A stretch of 64,000 nt of DNA from Brucella tritici (GCF_902825325.1 NZ_CADEAR010000001.1:62001-126000); one strand, 5' to 3'. Shown: positions 17,387 to 25,755, counted from the stretch's first letter. Notes: generated from the sequence alone by a model not told the origin. Numbers and translations are program-made.

Positions 17387-17971
17387 TCAGACTTTTGTTC
17401 GCACCTTGTCATCCGGCGTTCTAGTGAAAAGTTCCTTCAATTTTCTCATGAGCTCTGCTTGAGCGGTCGCGTCATCCATTGCGTCAGCTTCGATGGTATT
17501 GTCTGCATTCAATTCTGATTGCCAAAGTGCGATGATTGCATGGTCTTCCAACCCGGGCCGAACGTGGACTGCCAAACGGTTAAATTTCTCTTCGCGAATT
17601 TGTTCAATGACCCACCAACGAAGGCCGACGTCATCAATGCGCGCCAGCAGGAATTGCATCGCATCCTCACGTGCAGCAGGGCGACGAAGATCACGCATCA
17701 GGCGTTTAATTGATGGCTGCGTGTTGTAGCGCTCGCGGTGGGGTTTCGGCGAGGTGGAGTAACCGCGCTCATAATCTGATATCGGCCAATCAGTATCGGT
17801 ATCGGATTGCTGTGGCGTCGCTGGCCGCATGACAGGTGTACGGATTGATAGCAGCGCTGCAATGAATATCCAGCCAATCAGGAGGGGATGCTTCTTCTGA
17901 CGTCGCGCCTGACGTGCGCGAGTCAGAGCAATTTCTGCGCAGCTCTTTTGAGGTCGTTTTGTCTTTTTCAT
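17387..17971 (-). CDS. Hypothetical protein with one N-terminal membrane helix
   Basis: This 194-residue protein has a very basic N-terminus (K-K-T-K-R-P, then R-A-R-Q-A-R-R-Q-K-K). One hydrophobic helix follows at about residues 30-45, then an acidic, hydrophilic C-terminal domain predicted to lie on the other side of the membrane. A GGGAGA ribosome site supports the ATG. I do not recognise the family. It lies between the cargo pair and the mobilization gene and is the last gene of the minus-strand run. Confidence 0.6.
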   Translation of the reverse strand: MKKTKRPQKSCAEIALTRARQARRQKKHPLLIGWIFIAALLSIRTPVMRPATPQQSDTDTDWPISDYERGYSTSPKPHRERYNTQPSIKRLMRDLRRPAAREDAMQFLLARIDDVGLRWWVIEQIREEKFNRLAVHVRPGLEDHAIIALWQSELNADNTIEADAMDDATAQAELMRKLKELFTRTPDDKVRTKV

Positions 17972-18119
17972 CGCTATCTCCCGATTTTCGGCAACGGAAG
18001 AATTATGGGAGGAAAAGCCACCGGCGGCTCGTTTCAGAGCGGTTTTTGCAAGCCGTCAACATTCTAACGCACAGAAACAGGGCAAAGAATGCGAAGATTG
18101 GTGTCGCATGATGGTGAGG

Positions 18120-19328
18120 TCATCGAATTTTCGGACTGTTCGGCTCGAAACTCTGTTGCTCAGGATTGAGCAGCCGATCCCGCTGACGGCGCAATTGATC
18201 GCGTTCGCTGACCAGGGCCTGCATTGACTGGGTGGTATTGGAAAGTTTTGTTTCCGCAGCCATGCGGCGGCGGGTTTCATTCTGCAAATGCTTCTGGGTA
18301 TGGGCTGCGCGTTCGCGCTCCCGGTCAATGAGGGGCTGCACTTCTTTCCAAAGGGCCTTGTGAAGTGCGGATATGCGCAACGCGTCCCAAAAACTGCGAA
18401 GCCTGCTGGCGAGGGAGCGGACCTTCCGCATTTCGGCGTTGGCACTGGCAACAAGCCTATCGGATTGATGCCGCGCATCCTGCACAATGGTTTTTGCATG
18501 CTGCCGGGCATGGGCCATGGTCTTCTGTGCTACCATTTCGCGCTGCTGACGATTTTGGTCGGCTGCTTGCGCGGCCTTCATCGCTGTTGCTGCCATAGCG
18601 TTCGCCTGCTGCACGCTTTTGGCTGCAGCCTTTTCTGCCTTCCATGCGGCCCGGGAAAGGCGACGTCGCGCCGGACCAAGGCGGGTCAGTCCATGCACCA
18701 GGCCGACATTCGTTGAATATGAATCCTGCCATGCACGCATTGCTTCCACATAGGCTTTATCACCCATGGCATTGGCAGCCTTCTTTTCCTGCCCGTTTTC
18801 AATTGCAGCTTCCACCACTGCTTTCTTGGCTACCTTACCGGGGTGCAACCGATCAGCGTGGCCGCAGGAATGCAGACCATATGCGTGCAGATGCACATGC
18901 GCCTCGTCCACGTGCATGATGACGGTTTCCAGCGTGCCACCGCGCGCTTCCAGATCATGCCGCAGCCATTTCACCGAATCCCGTGCCCACGCTTCCACGG
19001 CAGCCTTGACGTTAGGATCATTGCGACATTCCTCGGGTGTCGCTGGATGTGACAACACGCATGTGAACAGCGAGCAGGTGTCTTTGCGCACGGCGCGCGT
19101 CTTGCCATTCGCCAGCGATTCCCGGGCCTGCTCGATCATTGTATCGTGACGGCGCATGAGTTCATCAAAACCGCAGCCATAGACGGTCACGGGATTTTTA
19201 GGATTTTCAACGTGCAGCGAGGCTTCCGGTGAGCGCCGCGCTTCGGAAATAATTTCCGCAATAGTGAGCTTTCCGCTGCGGCCACCTGTTCGGGAATAAG
19301 TTTCGATATGAGCGAACTGGAAGCCCAT
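18120..19328 (-). CDS. MobV/Pre-like relaxase
   Basis: The 402-residue protein starts F-Q-F-A-H-I-E-T-Y-S-R and has the metal-binding triad H-V-D-E-A-H-V-H-L-H at residues 139-148. This matches the H-x-D-E-x-x-x-H-x-H motif of MobV (Pre/Mob) relaxases. After about residue 230 it is a long alanine-, lysine- and glutamine-rich coiled coil. Relaxases nick one strand at oriT to start mobilization. It starts 5 bp after the stop of a small upstream gene and has no ribosome site of its own, so it is probably coupled. oriT should lie nearby, likely upstream at 19574-19750. Confidence 0.75.
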   Translation of the reverse strand: MGFQFAHIETYSRTGGRSGKLTIAEIISEARRSPEASLHVENPKNPVTVYGCGFDELMRRHDTMIEQARESLANGKTRAVRKDTCSLFTCVLSHPATPEECRNDPNVKAAVEAWARDSVKWLRHDLEARGGTLETVIMHVDEAHVHLHAYGLHSCGHADRLHPGKVAKKAVVEAAIENGQEKKAANAMGDKAYVEAMRAWQDSYSTNVGLVHGLTRLGPARRRLSRAAWKAEKAAAKSVQQANAMAATAMKAAQAADQNRQQREMVAQKTMAHARQHAKTIVQDARHQSDRLVASANAEMRKVRSLASRLRSFWDALRISALHKALWKEVQPLIDRERERAAHTQKHLQNETRRRMAAETKLSNTTQSMQALVSERDQLRRQRDRLLNPEQQSFEPNSPKIR

Positions 19329-19333
19329 TTACG

Positions 19334-19573
19334 TTACAGTTTCGATCCAACGCTGGCTGCAAGCTGGCGTTCGGTTTCCTGAACCAATTCCCAAACCGCC
19401 TGAAGGTCGGCGCGGATTTGCATAAGTCTGGAATCCAGTTCTCTGCCGTTTGGCCAGCCGCGCTGCTGTAATTGTTCAAAGCCACGCGCAGCCGAGCGCA
19501 GCTCATCCATGAGGTGGTTATAGCGGGCATGATTGAGGGGAAATTGGTCGGTTGGAATTTCAAGCAGATTCAT
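19334..19573 (-). CDS. Small helical protein upstream of the relaxase gene
   Basis: The 79-residue product is mostly amphipathic helix (for example R-Y-N-H-L-M-D-E-L and I-R-A-D-L-Q-A-V-W-E-L-V). ATG 19573 has an AGGAG site 8 bases before it. I recognise no family. Its tight link to the relaxase gene suggests an accessory mobilization role, such as a relaxosome component, but this is inference. Confidence 0.6.
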   Translation of the reverse strand: MNLLEIPTDQFPLNHARYNHLMDELRSAARGFEQLQQRGWPNGRELDSRLMQIRADLQAVWELVQETERQLAASVGSKL

Positions 19574-19730
19574 GGTCCAGACTCCTGTCATAACGGTTAG
19601 ACAAGAATCGTCACCCATCGGCGCGAATGAAACAAGGGGAAGATATAGTGACCGACTACATCTATTCGCTTCACGCCTTCAGCTGCTCATAGATATCGGC
19701 TCTCCGAGGGCCTCGGCAGGGGCCGTTTTT

Positions 19731-19750
19731 GTAACGGAATTATCCGTTAC
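19731..19750. other. Perfect 8-bp stem-loop overlapping the Rep-like stop codon
   Basis: GTAACGGA pairs with TCCGTTAC around ATTA. It lies between the Rep-like gene and the mobilization genes, where an oriT or a single-strand origin could be expected. There is no T-run in a useful position. Confidence 0.5.
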
Positions 19751-21494
19751 ATTTCCATTGCATCGCGCCAGATATGTAATCATTCCGCATCTGTTCAACA
19801 AATGTTGAGACAGGCAGATCATATGGGATCAGGTCGTCCAGATCATCGTCCGTGAGTTCTTCGAAACGCTCGCGATAAATGCCGTATTCTTCCAGCAGGA
19901 GAAGATCATCCTTACGGCGCTGTTCCCATGCTTCTTGCTGTTCCCGGCCTTTCTCAAGCAGCTTATGGGGATCAGCGACGTCGATTGACCATTCATGGAA
20001 CGTCTTCGGAGCGTGTTCCTGCAGGATTTGCGTTACACGGTCACGGACGACATCCAAATCGTGTTCCGGCCTGATAAAGCCGAGCAGCTTGAACAGCTTC
20101 TGACGTCGCTCATGAGAGGTGCGCACAAATTCTGAAATGAACTGTCTGGGAATTATCGTAAGAGTGTCAAGTTTAGACGACCGGACGCCTGCGTCGTCCA
20201 GGTCTTCACACTCCACGCCTTGTTCGGCAAGCAGCTTCATATGGAAGGCGCGACGCCCATTGATGGCTTCCAGACCATCCCTGCCGTTCCTAGTCATCGG
20301 ATAGCTGCTGAAATTGCTCACCACGACGAAAGGCTCGGCCAAGAGCATGGCTCGCGACTGGGGAAGCGTTTTGCAGAGGATTTGATTTTCGATTTCTTCT
20401 TTCTCGTTGCCGCGCTCATATCGCGCAGCCATGACACGACGCTGCTGACGTTCGGCTTCTTCGGCGTCCGCCAGAATGTCGGCCTGAATCTCTTCCGCCG
20501 ATCCCGGTACAGGCTTGCGCTTTGAGACCTGACAACGGACAAGCGACTTGGCCTTGCTGTCAAAACGGACCTTCTGACCGTTATCCTTGAGTTTCATGCG
20601 CCATTCACGGAAAAGGCCCAGAGGGCGGACCATCTGCTTCTTATGCAGGGTTTCTGCAATGAATGCGGTGCTCGTGCCGTCAAGCCCCGCAATCTCGTTG
20701 TACTTACAGACGTACTTGATAATTTCCTTGGTGTCCTTGACGCGTCCTGCATCGTGCAGCATCTGACCGTCGAAATGGCTTCGGGTCGTATCGAGCCATT
20801 TTGACCAGCCTTGCGGGCCGAATGCTTTTCGTGGCGCAGACACAATGTTGGCATGCAGATTGATGGAACGATCTTCGTCCACCGTGAATTCAATCGAGCA
20901 TAAAATCACATCGATTTCGGCATTCGTGCTGATTGCGAAGTAGCGGCCCAGTTGCTTGTTAAAGGCCGCAAGGCGCTCGGGGAACTGATCGAGATGAAAT
21001 CGAGGTCCTGACGTCACAACCATATAACGGGCATAGCGGCGAATTTTTGGATTCTCTTTCAGGAACAGGTCAAATTGCTGGAGCAACGGCTGCCGATTGC
21101 GCTGGGCGACTTCAGGAATGATGTTGACGTTGCGATATTTAGACAGGCCGAAAATGGCACCGGAAATCAGGCCGACCATGGAAATGGTGTTTTCGCCTGA
21201 CAGGTACGGATTGAAGCCGGATTTCTCCAGCTTATAGGCGATGCGTTCGGATTGCTTGGCAATCTGGGCGTCGGCCAGTAACCGTTCCACGAAATCAATA
21301 CCCGCGAGCCTGTTGAGCGCATTGTTGTGCAGCACCTCGTCATGGGTGCGCACAAGAACATTGTCGTTGGAGACGTCGGGCGAACAAGCAGTAACTGAAT
21401 TCGCGAGACCAGACGTGGGTTTGTCAATATTTTTGGTTAGGGGAGTAGAAAAGCCCTGTTTGCTGAATACGGGGGTATTCAGCGCCGCGATCAC
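19740..21494 (-). CDS. Rolling-circle replication initiator (Rep)-like protein
   Basis: The 584-residue protein has a middle region with the order expected for Rep_1-type HUH endonucleases: a strand with R-Y-M-V-V-T-S-G-P (about 156-164), a degenerate metal motif L-H-A-N-I-V (213-218), and a helix K-E-I-I-K-Y-V-C-K-Y (256-265). Tyrosines Y261 and Y265 there could be catalytic. The metal motif lacks the second histidine of a classical H-x-H, which is odd. The long C-terminus is charged and unlike known domains. The frame opens with GTG and no good ribosome site. It could also be a transposase-like HUH protein; I am only moderately sure. Confidence 0.55.
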   Translation of the reverse strand: MIAALNTPVFSKQGFSTPLTKNIDKPTSGLANSVTACSPDVSNDNVLVRTHDEVLHNNALNRLAGIDFVERLLADAQIAKQSERIAYKLEKSGFNPYLSGENTISMVGLISGAIFGLSKYRNVNIIPEVAQRNRQPLLQQFDLFLKENPKIRRYARYMVVTSGPRFHLDQFPERLAAFNKQLGRYFAISTNAEIDVILCSIEFTVDEDRSINLHANIVSAPRKAFGPQGWSKWLDTTRSHFDGQMLHDAGRVKDTKEIIKYVCKYNEIAGLDGTSTAFIAETLHKKQMVRPLGLFREWRMKLKDNGQKVRFDSKAKSLVRCQVSKRKPVPGSAEEIQADILADAEEAERQQRRVMAARYERGNEKEEIENQILCKTLPQSRAMLLAEPFVVVSNFSSYPMTRNGRDGLEAINGRRAFHMKLLAEQGVECEDLDDAGVRSSKLDTLTIIPRQFISEFVRTSHERRQKLFKLLGFIRPEHDLDVVRDRVTQILQEHAPKTFHEWSIDVADPHKLLEKGREQQEAWEQRRKDDLLLLEEYGIYRERFEELTDDDLDDLIPYDLPVSTFVEQMRNDYISGAMQWKCNG

Positions 21495-21967
21495 CGCAGC
21501 ATTTGAGGGAGCTTTACAAGATCATGGCCGTTAAGCATCATTGAATGGTTCCTAAAAAACTCCGTGTAGGGTTCCTGCCCTTTGACCACGGAGTTTTATT
21601 TTGGCTGTCATTTTTTGATGCTGTCAAATCGTATACTCCGCCGTTGCCAAACACTTTGCTGCTCGGCTGTTGTTTCGCATACGAAATGATAGTCAAATGC
21701 GCCGATAAAGTCACTCGGCTGAAAGGAGTGGATGGCTAAATAGCGGCTCAAACCTATGCCTGTAATTTTGATTTGGCATATCCGGTATGGGTTGAAACCG
21801 GTCTAGCAGGTCTGGACGGGCTACGCGGTGGAAGCGGACGTCATCGATTTCGCGAGTTTAGCATATTTGCGTGGGTTACCTGCAACAACGGTAAAGATGC
21901 TGAGGTAGACTCATTGCATTGATTTCCCTTATGCCTATCATCTGCCGAGTATTATGGTGGGGTTTAC
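21495..21967. other. Intergenic region between the Rep-like and HrgA-like genes
   Basis: The region separates two divergent genes and must contain both promoters. It has one strong stem-loop (described separately); I see no convincing gene. A 64-codon frame at 21545-21739 crosses the stem-loop and is not called. Confidence 0.5.
21556..21597. other. Large stem-loop upstream of the Rep-like gene (terminator or replication origin candidate)
   Basis: AAAACTCCGTG pairs with CACGGAGTTTT, and an inner AGGG/CCCT stem lies in the loop. Runs of A and T on both sides allow termination in both directions. Its position 62 bp before the Rep-like gene also fits a double-strand origin. Confidence 0.6.
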
Positions 21968-22921
21968 ATGAAATTTGATCTGAGAAGGCGCGTAGCGGAG
22001 CTGCTGTCCTCTAATCCGGGGAAGCGGTATAAAGCGCGCGATATCGCAATCTGGATCACAGAGACATATCCAGAGGCTTCTGCGGCGAAAATGAAGAAGA
22101 GCGCATCTCTGGAGAATCACTCGCAGCTTTTGAACCAGATTGTCGCTGAAATCGGCGCTAACAGGCCGGGCTGGCAGCGAAATATGCCTCAATTGCGCAC
22201 GACTGAAGGCGTTCGGCCCCGCCAATATTATTGGACAGAGAAGACCGAGAAGCAGGAAGTCGAGGAGGTAGAGGCCGGGGGTATTGAACAGGTTGAAGTA
22301 GACATCGACATCTTGGCAAAAAACGATACACCGAAACTAGTCGAGAAAATAACTCCGAGGCGGAGCGAACACGATCTGTACCCGATGTTAATTGATTTCA
22401 TTGAGGCTGAACATAGCGTACGAGGCTATAGGATTGATGAGAAAAAGTCCTCGAATGCACATGGCTCCGGGGGCAACAAATGGCTCTTTCCAGATGTTGT
22501 CGGAATGGAAAACCTGACGACGGGGCTTCACTCAGAAGTAGTGACAGCAGTCAGGGAAAGCCGGGATCGACAACTACGGCTCTGGTCGTTTGAAGTTAAG
22601 CTCCTGATTAACAGGTCGAACGCCCGAGAGACATACTTTCAAGCGGTTTCTAATTCATCATGGGCAAATTTCGGCTACTTGGTTGCTGCTGATTTTGAAG
22701 GGTCTGAAACTCTTAAGGAATTGCGAATCCTGTACGCTATGCATGGGATTGGACTCATACGGCTGGATCAAGATAATCCCGTTGAAAGTGAAATCCTCGT
22801 TCCCGCACGCGAAAAGCTAGATATTGAATGGCCGATGTGTAGCCGTCTCGCCGTCGAGAACAGAGATTTTCGGGACTTCACTACGAAGGTCCGACAGTTT
22901 TTTCAAACGGGAGATATGTAA
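21968..22921 (+). CDS. HrgA-like protein with PD-(D/E)XK nuclease-type C-terminus
   Basis: The 317-residue protein begins with a winged-helix-like domain (about 1-90; K-R-Y-K-A-R-D-I-A-I-W-I), followed by a glutamate-rich linker. The C-terminal domain has E134, P175-D176, E209-V-K211 and Q225, the spacing of a PD-(D/E)XK fold. This resembles HrgA, known as a gene replacing a restriction enzyme gene in Helicobacter. No methyltransferase is nearby, so it is not an ordinary type II restriction pair. It may act on foreign DNA, but that is inference from fold and island context. Confidence 0.68.
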   Translation: MKFDLRRRVAELLSSNPGKRYKARDIAIWITETYPEASAAKMKKSASLENHSQLLNQIVAEIGANRPGWQRNMPQLRTTEGVRPRQYYWTEKTEKQEVEEVEAGGIEQVEVDIDILAKNDTPKLVEKITPRRSEHDLYPMLIDFIEAEHSVRGYRIDEKKSSNAHGSGGNKWLFPDVVGMENLTTGLHSEVVTAVRESRDRQLRLWSFEVKLLINRSNARETYFQAVSNSSWANFGYLVAADFEGSETLKELRILYAMHGIGLIRLDQDNPVESEILVPAREKLDIEWPMCSRLAVENRDFRDFTTKVRQFFQTGDM

Positions 22922-23279
22922 CCGATCTATTCTCGGAAATCTTAAATCTAGCAATACAGCAGACAGAGGGGGATGGTGGCAATCCCACTGCACTCATTGG
23001 TTGTGCAGGGCATCTCGCTGATCCAGCGGGCTCGCTTTTCTTATTGTGAGGCAGAGGTAGCCTCGCTATGCCCAACGTCGATTTTTCTGAAGCACTTCAA
23101 CCAACGCCCCGACCGAGCTGCGCATCTCGTCCGGGGCAGGTTTTCGTTGCACCAGAAAAACAGGACATTGGGACCCGCCGCTCGGTGACGTCGTTTCGCC
23201 CAACGATTTTGTCCTACGGCCATCTCCGGCTCGCCAAGGCGGAGCCAGAGAAATAAATCATATGTCGGGCTAGACGATG
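22922..23279. other. Intergenic region between HrgA-like gene and integrase, no gene seen
   Basis: Small open frames occur on both strands but none has motifs or a good start. One hairpin (GGCTCGCC facing GGCGGAGCC, 23228-23246) is near the integrase stop and lacks a T-run. Confidence 0.5.
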
Positions 23280-24386
23280 TCAACCCGCTGCCGATGTCTC
23301 CGTCCCAGCAACCGATTCCGTTGAAGGAAATAGTCGCGCTCGCTGTTCCGCTGGCGTTGGATTCAGATACCGCATCAGGACGGCAACCGTTTTGTGACCT
23401 GATTGGCGCATGAGGGTTTTCAGGTCCACGCCTCGCGATGCCATCAATGACAGGGCCTCGTGGCGTAGATCATGGATGCGTAGGTCGGGACATTTGGCGG
23501 TTACACGAATGTCATTCCGCCAGACGTTCTTTGCTGTCCATTCCGAAAACCTAAAAACAAGGCTGTCATCAGACTCCCGATCAATGTGTTTCATAAGCTC
23601 TTCATAGGAGCGGTCGGAAAGGGCGACGTAACGACGGCTGCCGTTCTTACTATCAGGGATTACGACAAAATTTTCCTGTTCCCGCAGCCATCCGCATCGA
23701 AGGGACATGGCTTCGCCCAAGCGCATGCCTGTGTCAAGCAGCAGGGGGAAGAGAACCTTCCACTGGCGACCAACAGGCCCTTCAATCGCGGCAATGGCCT
23801 CATTGATGGCTGTTTCTTCTCCTGGACGTAATCTGCGCTCGCGATGACCATTTGGTTGCGGAATACCCCGCTTACGCCTTCTCAGGCTGGCAATCGGATT
23901 TGCGACGTCAACTGACTTCTCATGAATCAACCATTCAAAGACTGCGCTGATCGTATTCAAATTGTTTCTGATGGTGGAAGCGCTACGGCCTTCGTCTTCG
24001 CGGCCGTCGCGGAAATCCGCAAAATCAGGAACTGACAATTCGCGCAGCTTCTTCTTCGCGAAATTCTGACGCGCCAGCATATTGAGCATCGCGGCTTCTT
24101 GAGACGCTCCTTTCTTTTCTGGTGTTACCTCATCACGGTAGGTTTCTATCGCATCTTTAAACTGCTTGTCAGGCCAGCCCAGCGGGCCAAACTGTTTTGG
24201 AGTCAAGCGAGGGTCTTTCCAGGTGCCAAGGCGCATAGCTGCTTCTGTTGACTCAAGCCACAGGCGAGCATCAGACTTCTTGGTGAAGGTCTGATTGATC
24301 GATCTGGCCTTGGCAGGTCCCTGAAAAGTATCAGGAAGGCGCGCTGTCGCGGTCCATCGTCCATTACGCTTTACAAGGCTTGCCAT
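23280..24386 (-). CDS. Tyrosine-family site-specific integrase
   Basis: The 368-residue protein shows all catalytic positions of the family: R222 (D-T-G-M-R-L-G-E), K247 (S-K-N-G-S-R-R), H305-x-x-R308 (I-H-D-L-R-H-E), H331 (S-G-H-K-T) and Y340 (M-R-Y-L-N-P). The N-terminus has a phage-integrase SAM-like domain. It lies 83 bp from attR and would integrate and excise the element at tRNA-Ser(UGA). ATG 24386 was preferred over a TTG nine codons earlier. Two TGCAACA words lie just upstream of the start and may serve integrase binding or autoregulation. Confidence 0.95.
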   Translation of the reverse strand: MASLVKRNGRWTATARLPDTFQGPAKARSINQTFTKKSDARLWLESTEAAMRLGTWKDPRLTPKQFGPLGWPDKQFKDAIETYRDEVTPEKKGASQEAAMLNMLARQNFAKKKLRELSVPDFADFRDGREDEGRSASTIRNNLNTISAVFEWLIHEKSVDVANPIASLRRRKRGIPQPNGHRERRLRPGEETAINEAIAAIEGPVGRQWKVLFPLLLDTGMRLGEAMSLRCGWLREQENFVVIPDSKNGSRRYVALSDRSYEELMKHIDRESDDSLVFRFSEWTAKNVWRNDIRVTAKCPDLRIHDLRHEALSLMASRGVDLKTLMRQSGHKTVAVLMRYLNPTPAEQRARLFPSTESVAGTETSAAG

Positions 24387-24405
24387 CGCTGTTTTTACCC
24401 ACGTT

Positions 24406-24423
24406 TGCAACAATTATGCAACA
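24406..24423. repeat. Two TGCAACA repeats next to attR (candidate arm sites)
   Basis: TGCAACAA at 24406-24413 and TGCAACA at 24417-24423 repeat the word clustered near attL. They overlap the integrase promoter area. Confidence 0.6.
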
Positions 24424-24468
24424 TTGTGGATATAAATGATAAAAAAGTCAAGATAATCAGTATTATCA

Positions 24469-24534
24469 CACCGGTCTTGAAAACCGGCGTGCAGGAGACT
24501 GTACCGTGGGTTCGAATCCCACCCCCTCCGCCAT
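24469..24534 (+). repeat. attR: right 66-bp direct repeat (tRNA-Ser 3' fragment)
   Basis: The repeat is identical to 15348-15413. It lacks the first 25 bases of the tRNA, so it is not a functional tRNA gene but the displaced chromosomal 3' end. Confidence 0.96.
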
Positions 24535-24551
24535 TGTTTTTCACATATTGC

Positions 24552-24980
24552 TCATGATGCTTCTTCTTCGATCACATTCTGTGCGACCTGCTCAATACCG
24601 CCGTTGAAGCGTTCTGCGGCGAGAAGTCCGAGCCATACGGCGATCAGGCAAAGCACGACCGAAAAGCCGATATTGAATAGAGCTTTTCCGGGTTGGCCAG
24701 CGCGTAGAAGATCCATTGTCTGCAGGCTGAAAGACGAGAAAGTGGTGAAACCGCCGCACACGCCAACCATAAAGGCGATGCGCCAGATTTCCGGTACAGG
24801 AAAACGGCCCTGTTCCAGCGTCAATGCGCCGAAGAACGAAATTGCGAAAGAGCCGACAATATTGATGACGATGGTTCCCCAGGGAAGCTCACGGCTTATA
24901 GGTAACATCAACACGGCCAACCAGTATCGCGCGACGCTTCCGATCGCTCCGCCGAGCGCCACCATCAGGGTTGCTTGCAT
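24552..24980 (-). CDS. crcB: Fluoride ion exporter CrcB/Fluc
   Basis: This 142-residue protein has four membrane helices and the family motifs [10 protein letters not shown] (near 10-19), [11 protein letters not shown] (near 35-45) and [13 protein letters not shown]. It forms a dual-topology channel that exports fluoride. ATG 24980 gives M-Q-A-T-L; a GTG/ATG region six codons upstream is less likely. I looked for a fluoride riboswitch upstream and did not find its conserved bases. The element inserted just downstream of this gene. Confidence 0.93.
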   Translation of the reverse strand: MQATLMVALGGAIGSVARYWLAVLMLPISRELPWGTIVINIVGSFAISFFGALTLEQGRFPVPEIWRIAFMVGVCGGFTTFSSFSLQTMDLLRAGQPGKALFNIGFSVVLCLIAVWLGLLAAERFNGGIEQVAQNVIEEEAS

Positions 24981-25230
24981 TGTTCTGTGTCCATTCAATA
25001 ATGGATAGAGCTTCGGTCAGTTACCTTTGGAAGCTTGACATGGTATCCCGCTTCGAGAGGTCTTGCGACGCACTCTTCTCCTGTTTCAATTCAAGCAGGA
25101 GTCATCAGCCAATTGGTGGCAGTTTCGGGAGAACCCCATTCCCATCATGCACGGCAGGTGCCGCTGTGCGTTTATACAGAATAGTGACGGCAGCCGTCAA
25201 TCTGAGGGGCCACGATCAGCGCCGCATCTA

Positions 25231-25755
25231 TTATAAGCGGTCGTCAGGAGAGGGCGCCCCTTTGCTTCGTCCCAGGCGCCGTCTTGCGGCATCGCTCGCC
25301 CGATAGATGAATGATGCGGGCTCTGGCAAGGTACGTCGCATGAAGGCGACCTTACGCAGATAGTTGTCGATTTTCCAGGTTGCCCATGTACCGCCGCGGA
25401 AATAGGCAACGTCGCCAGCCCGCAAAGTGCGGGTCCCGCCATCTGCGTCGGTAACGTGTACTTCGCCTTCCAGAATATAGACGGTTTCATCCCAGCCGAA
25501 ATACCAGCGGAATGTGCCCGCAGTGCAATCCCAGATCGCGGTGTAGGCGGCACGATCTTTGCTTGCCGATTGCTCGCGGGCTCGCGCCTGCGGATTACCT
25601 TCAAGTATCCAATCGGGATTGATTGGCGCGGACTTGAGTTCCATCTCCATGGCATTGTCGGAGGTCACAGCTGGTCCGGCAGGTGCGACGAAGACTCGCG
25701 GCATTGTCCGAGCTATAGCAAGGACGGCACTTGCAAACATGAATTTCCAAGCCAT
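25231..25755 (-). CDS. Cupin domain protein (cupin_3/DUF861 type)
   Basis: The 174-residue product has a hydrophobic N-terminal segment that may be a signal peptide (M-A-W-K-F-M-F-A-S-A-V-L-A-I-A). One cupin follows at about 80-140, with W-D-E-T-V-Y-I-L-E-G-E-V and A-G-D-V-A-Y-F-R-G-G-T. This resembles the cupin_3 family found alone or in ethanolamine-utilisation proteins. No enzymatic role can be assigned. It is a single gene between crcB and the siderophore locus. Confidence 0.75.
   Translation of the reverse strand: MAWKFMFASAVLAIARTMPRVFVAPAGPAVTSDNAMEMELKSAPINPDWILEGNPQARAREQSASKDRAAYTAIWDCTAGTFRWYFGWDETVYILEGEVHVTDADGGTRTLRAGDVAYFRGGTWATWKIDNYLRKVAFMRRTLPEPASFIYRASDAARRRLGRSKGAPSPDDRL

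Larger units (their letters stand above)
15348..24534. mobile_element. Integrative mobilizable element in tRNA-Ser(UGA), about 9.2 kb
   Basis: The element is bounded by perfect 66-bp repeats. An integrase gene lies next to the right repeat and points inward. It also encodes a MobV-like relaxase with a small partner, a Rep-like protein, a coupled pair of DUF4747-like and membrane proteins, an HrgA-like protein and one hypothetical membrane-anchored protein. No coupling protein or type IV secretion genes are seen, so transfer would need a helper. Several cargo genes are visibly more AT-rich than the flanking chromosome. Both ends look intact, so it may still excise. Confidence 0.92.

Noticed and set aside
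22973-23283. Short frames on both strands between the HrgA-like gene and the integrase
   Set aside because: They overlap each other, lack good starts and show no motif.
24469-24534. Second tRNA-Ser gene
   Set aside because: Only the 3' part from the anticodon arm onward is present; it is the right attachment repeat.
24981-25080. Possible fluoride riboswitch upstream of crcB
   Set aside because: The conserved bases of the fluoride aptamer are not present on the relevant strand.
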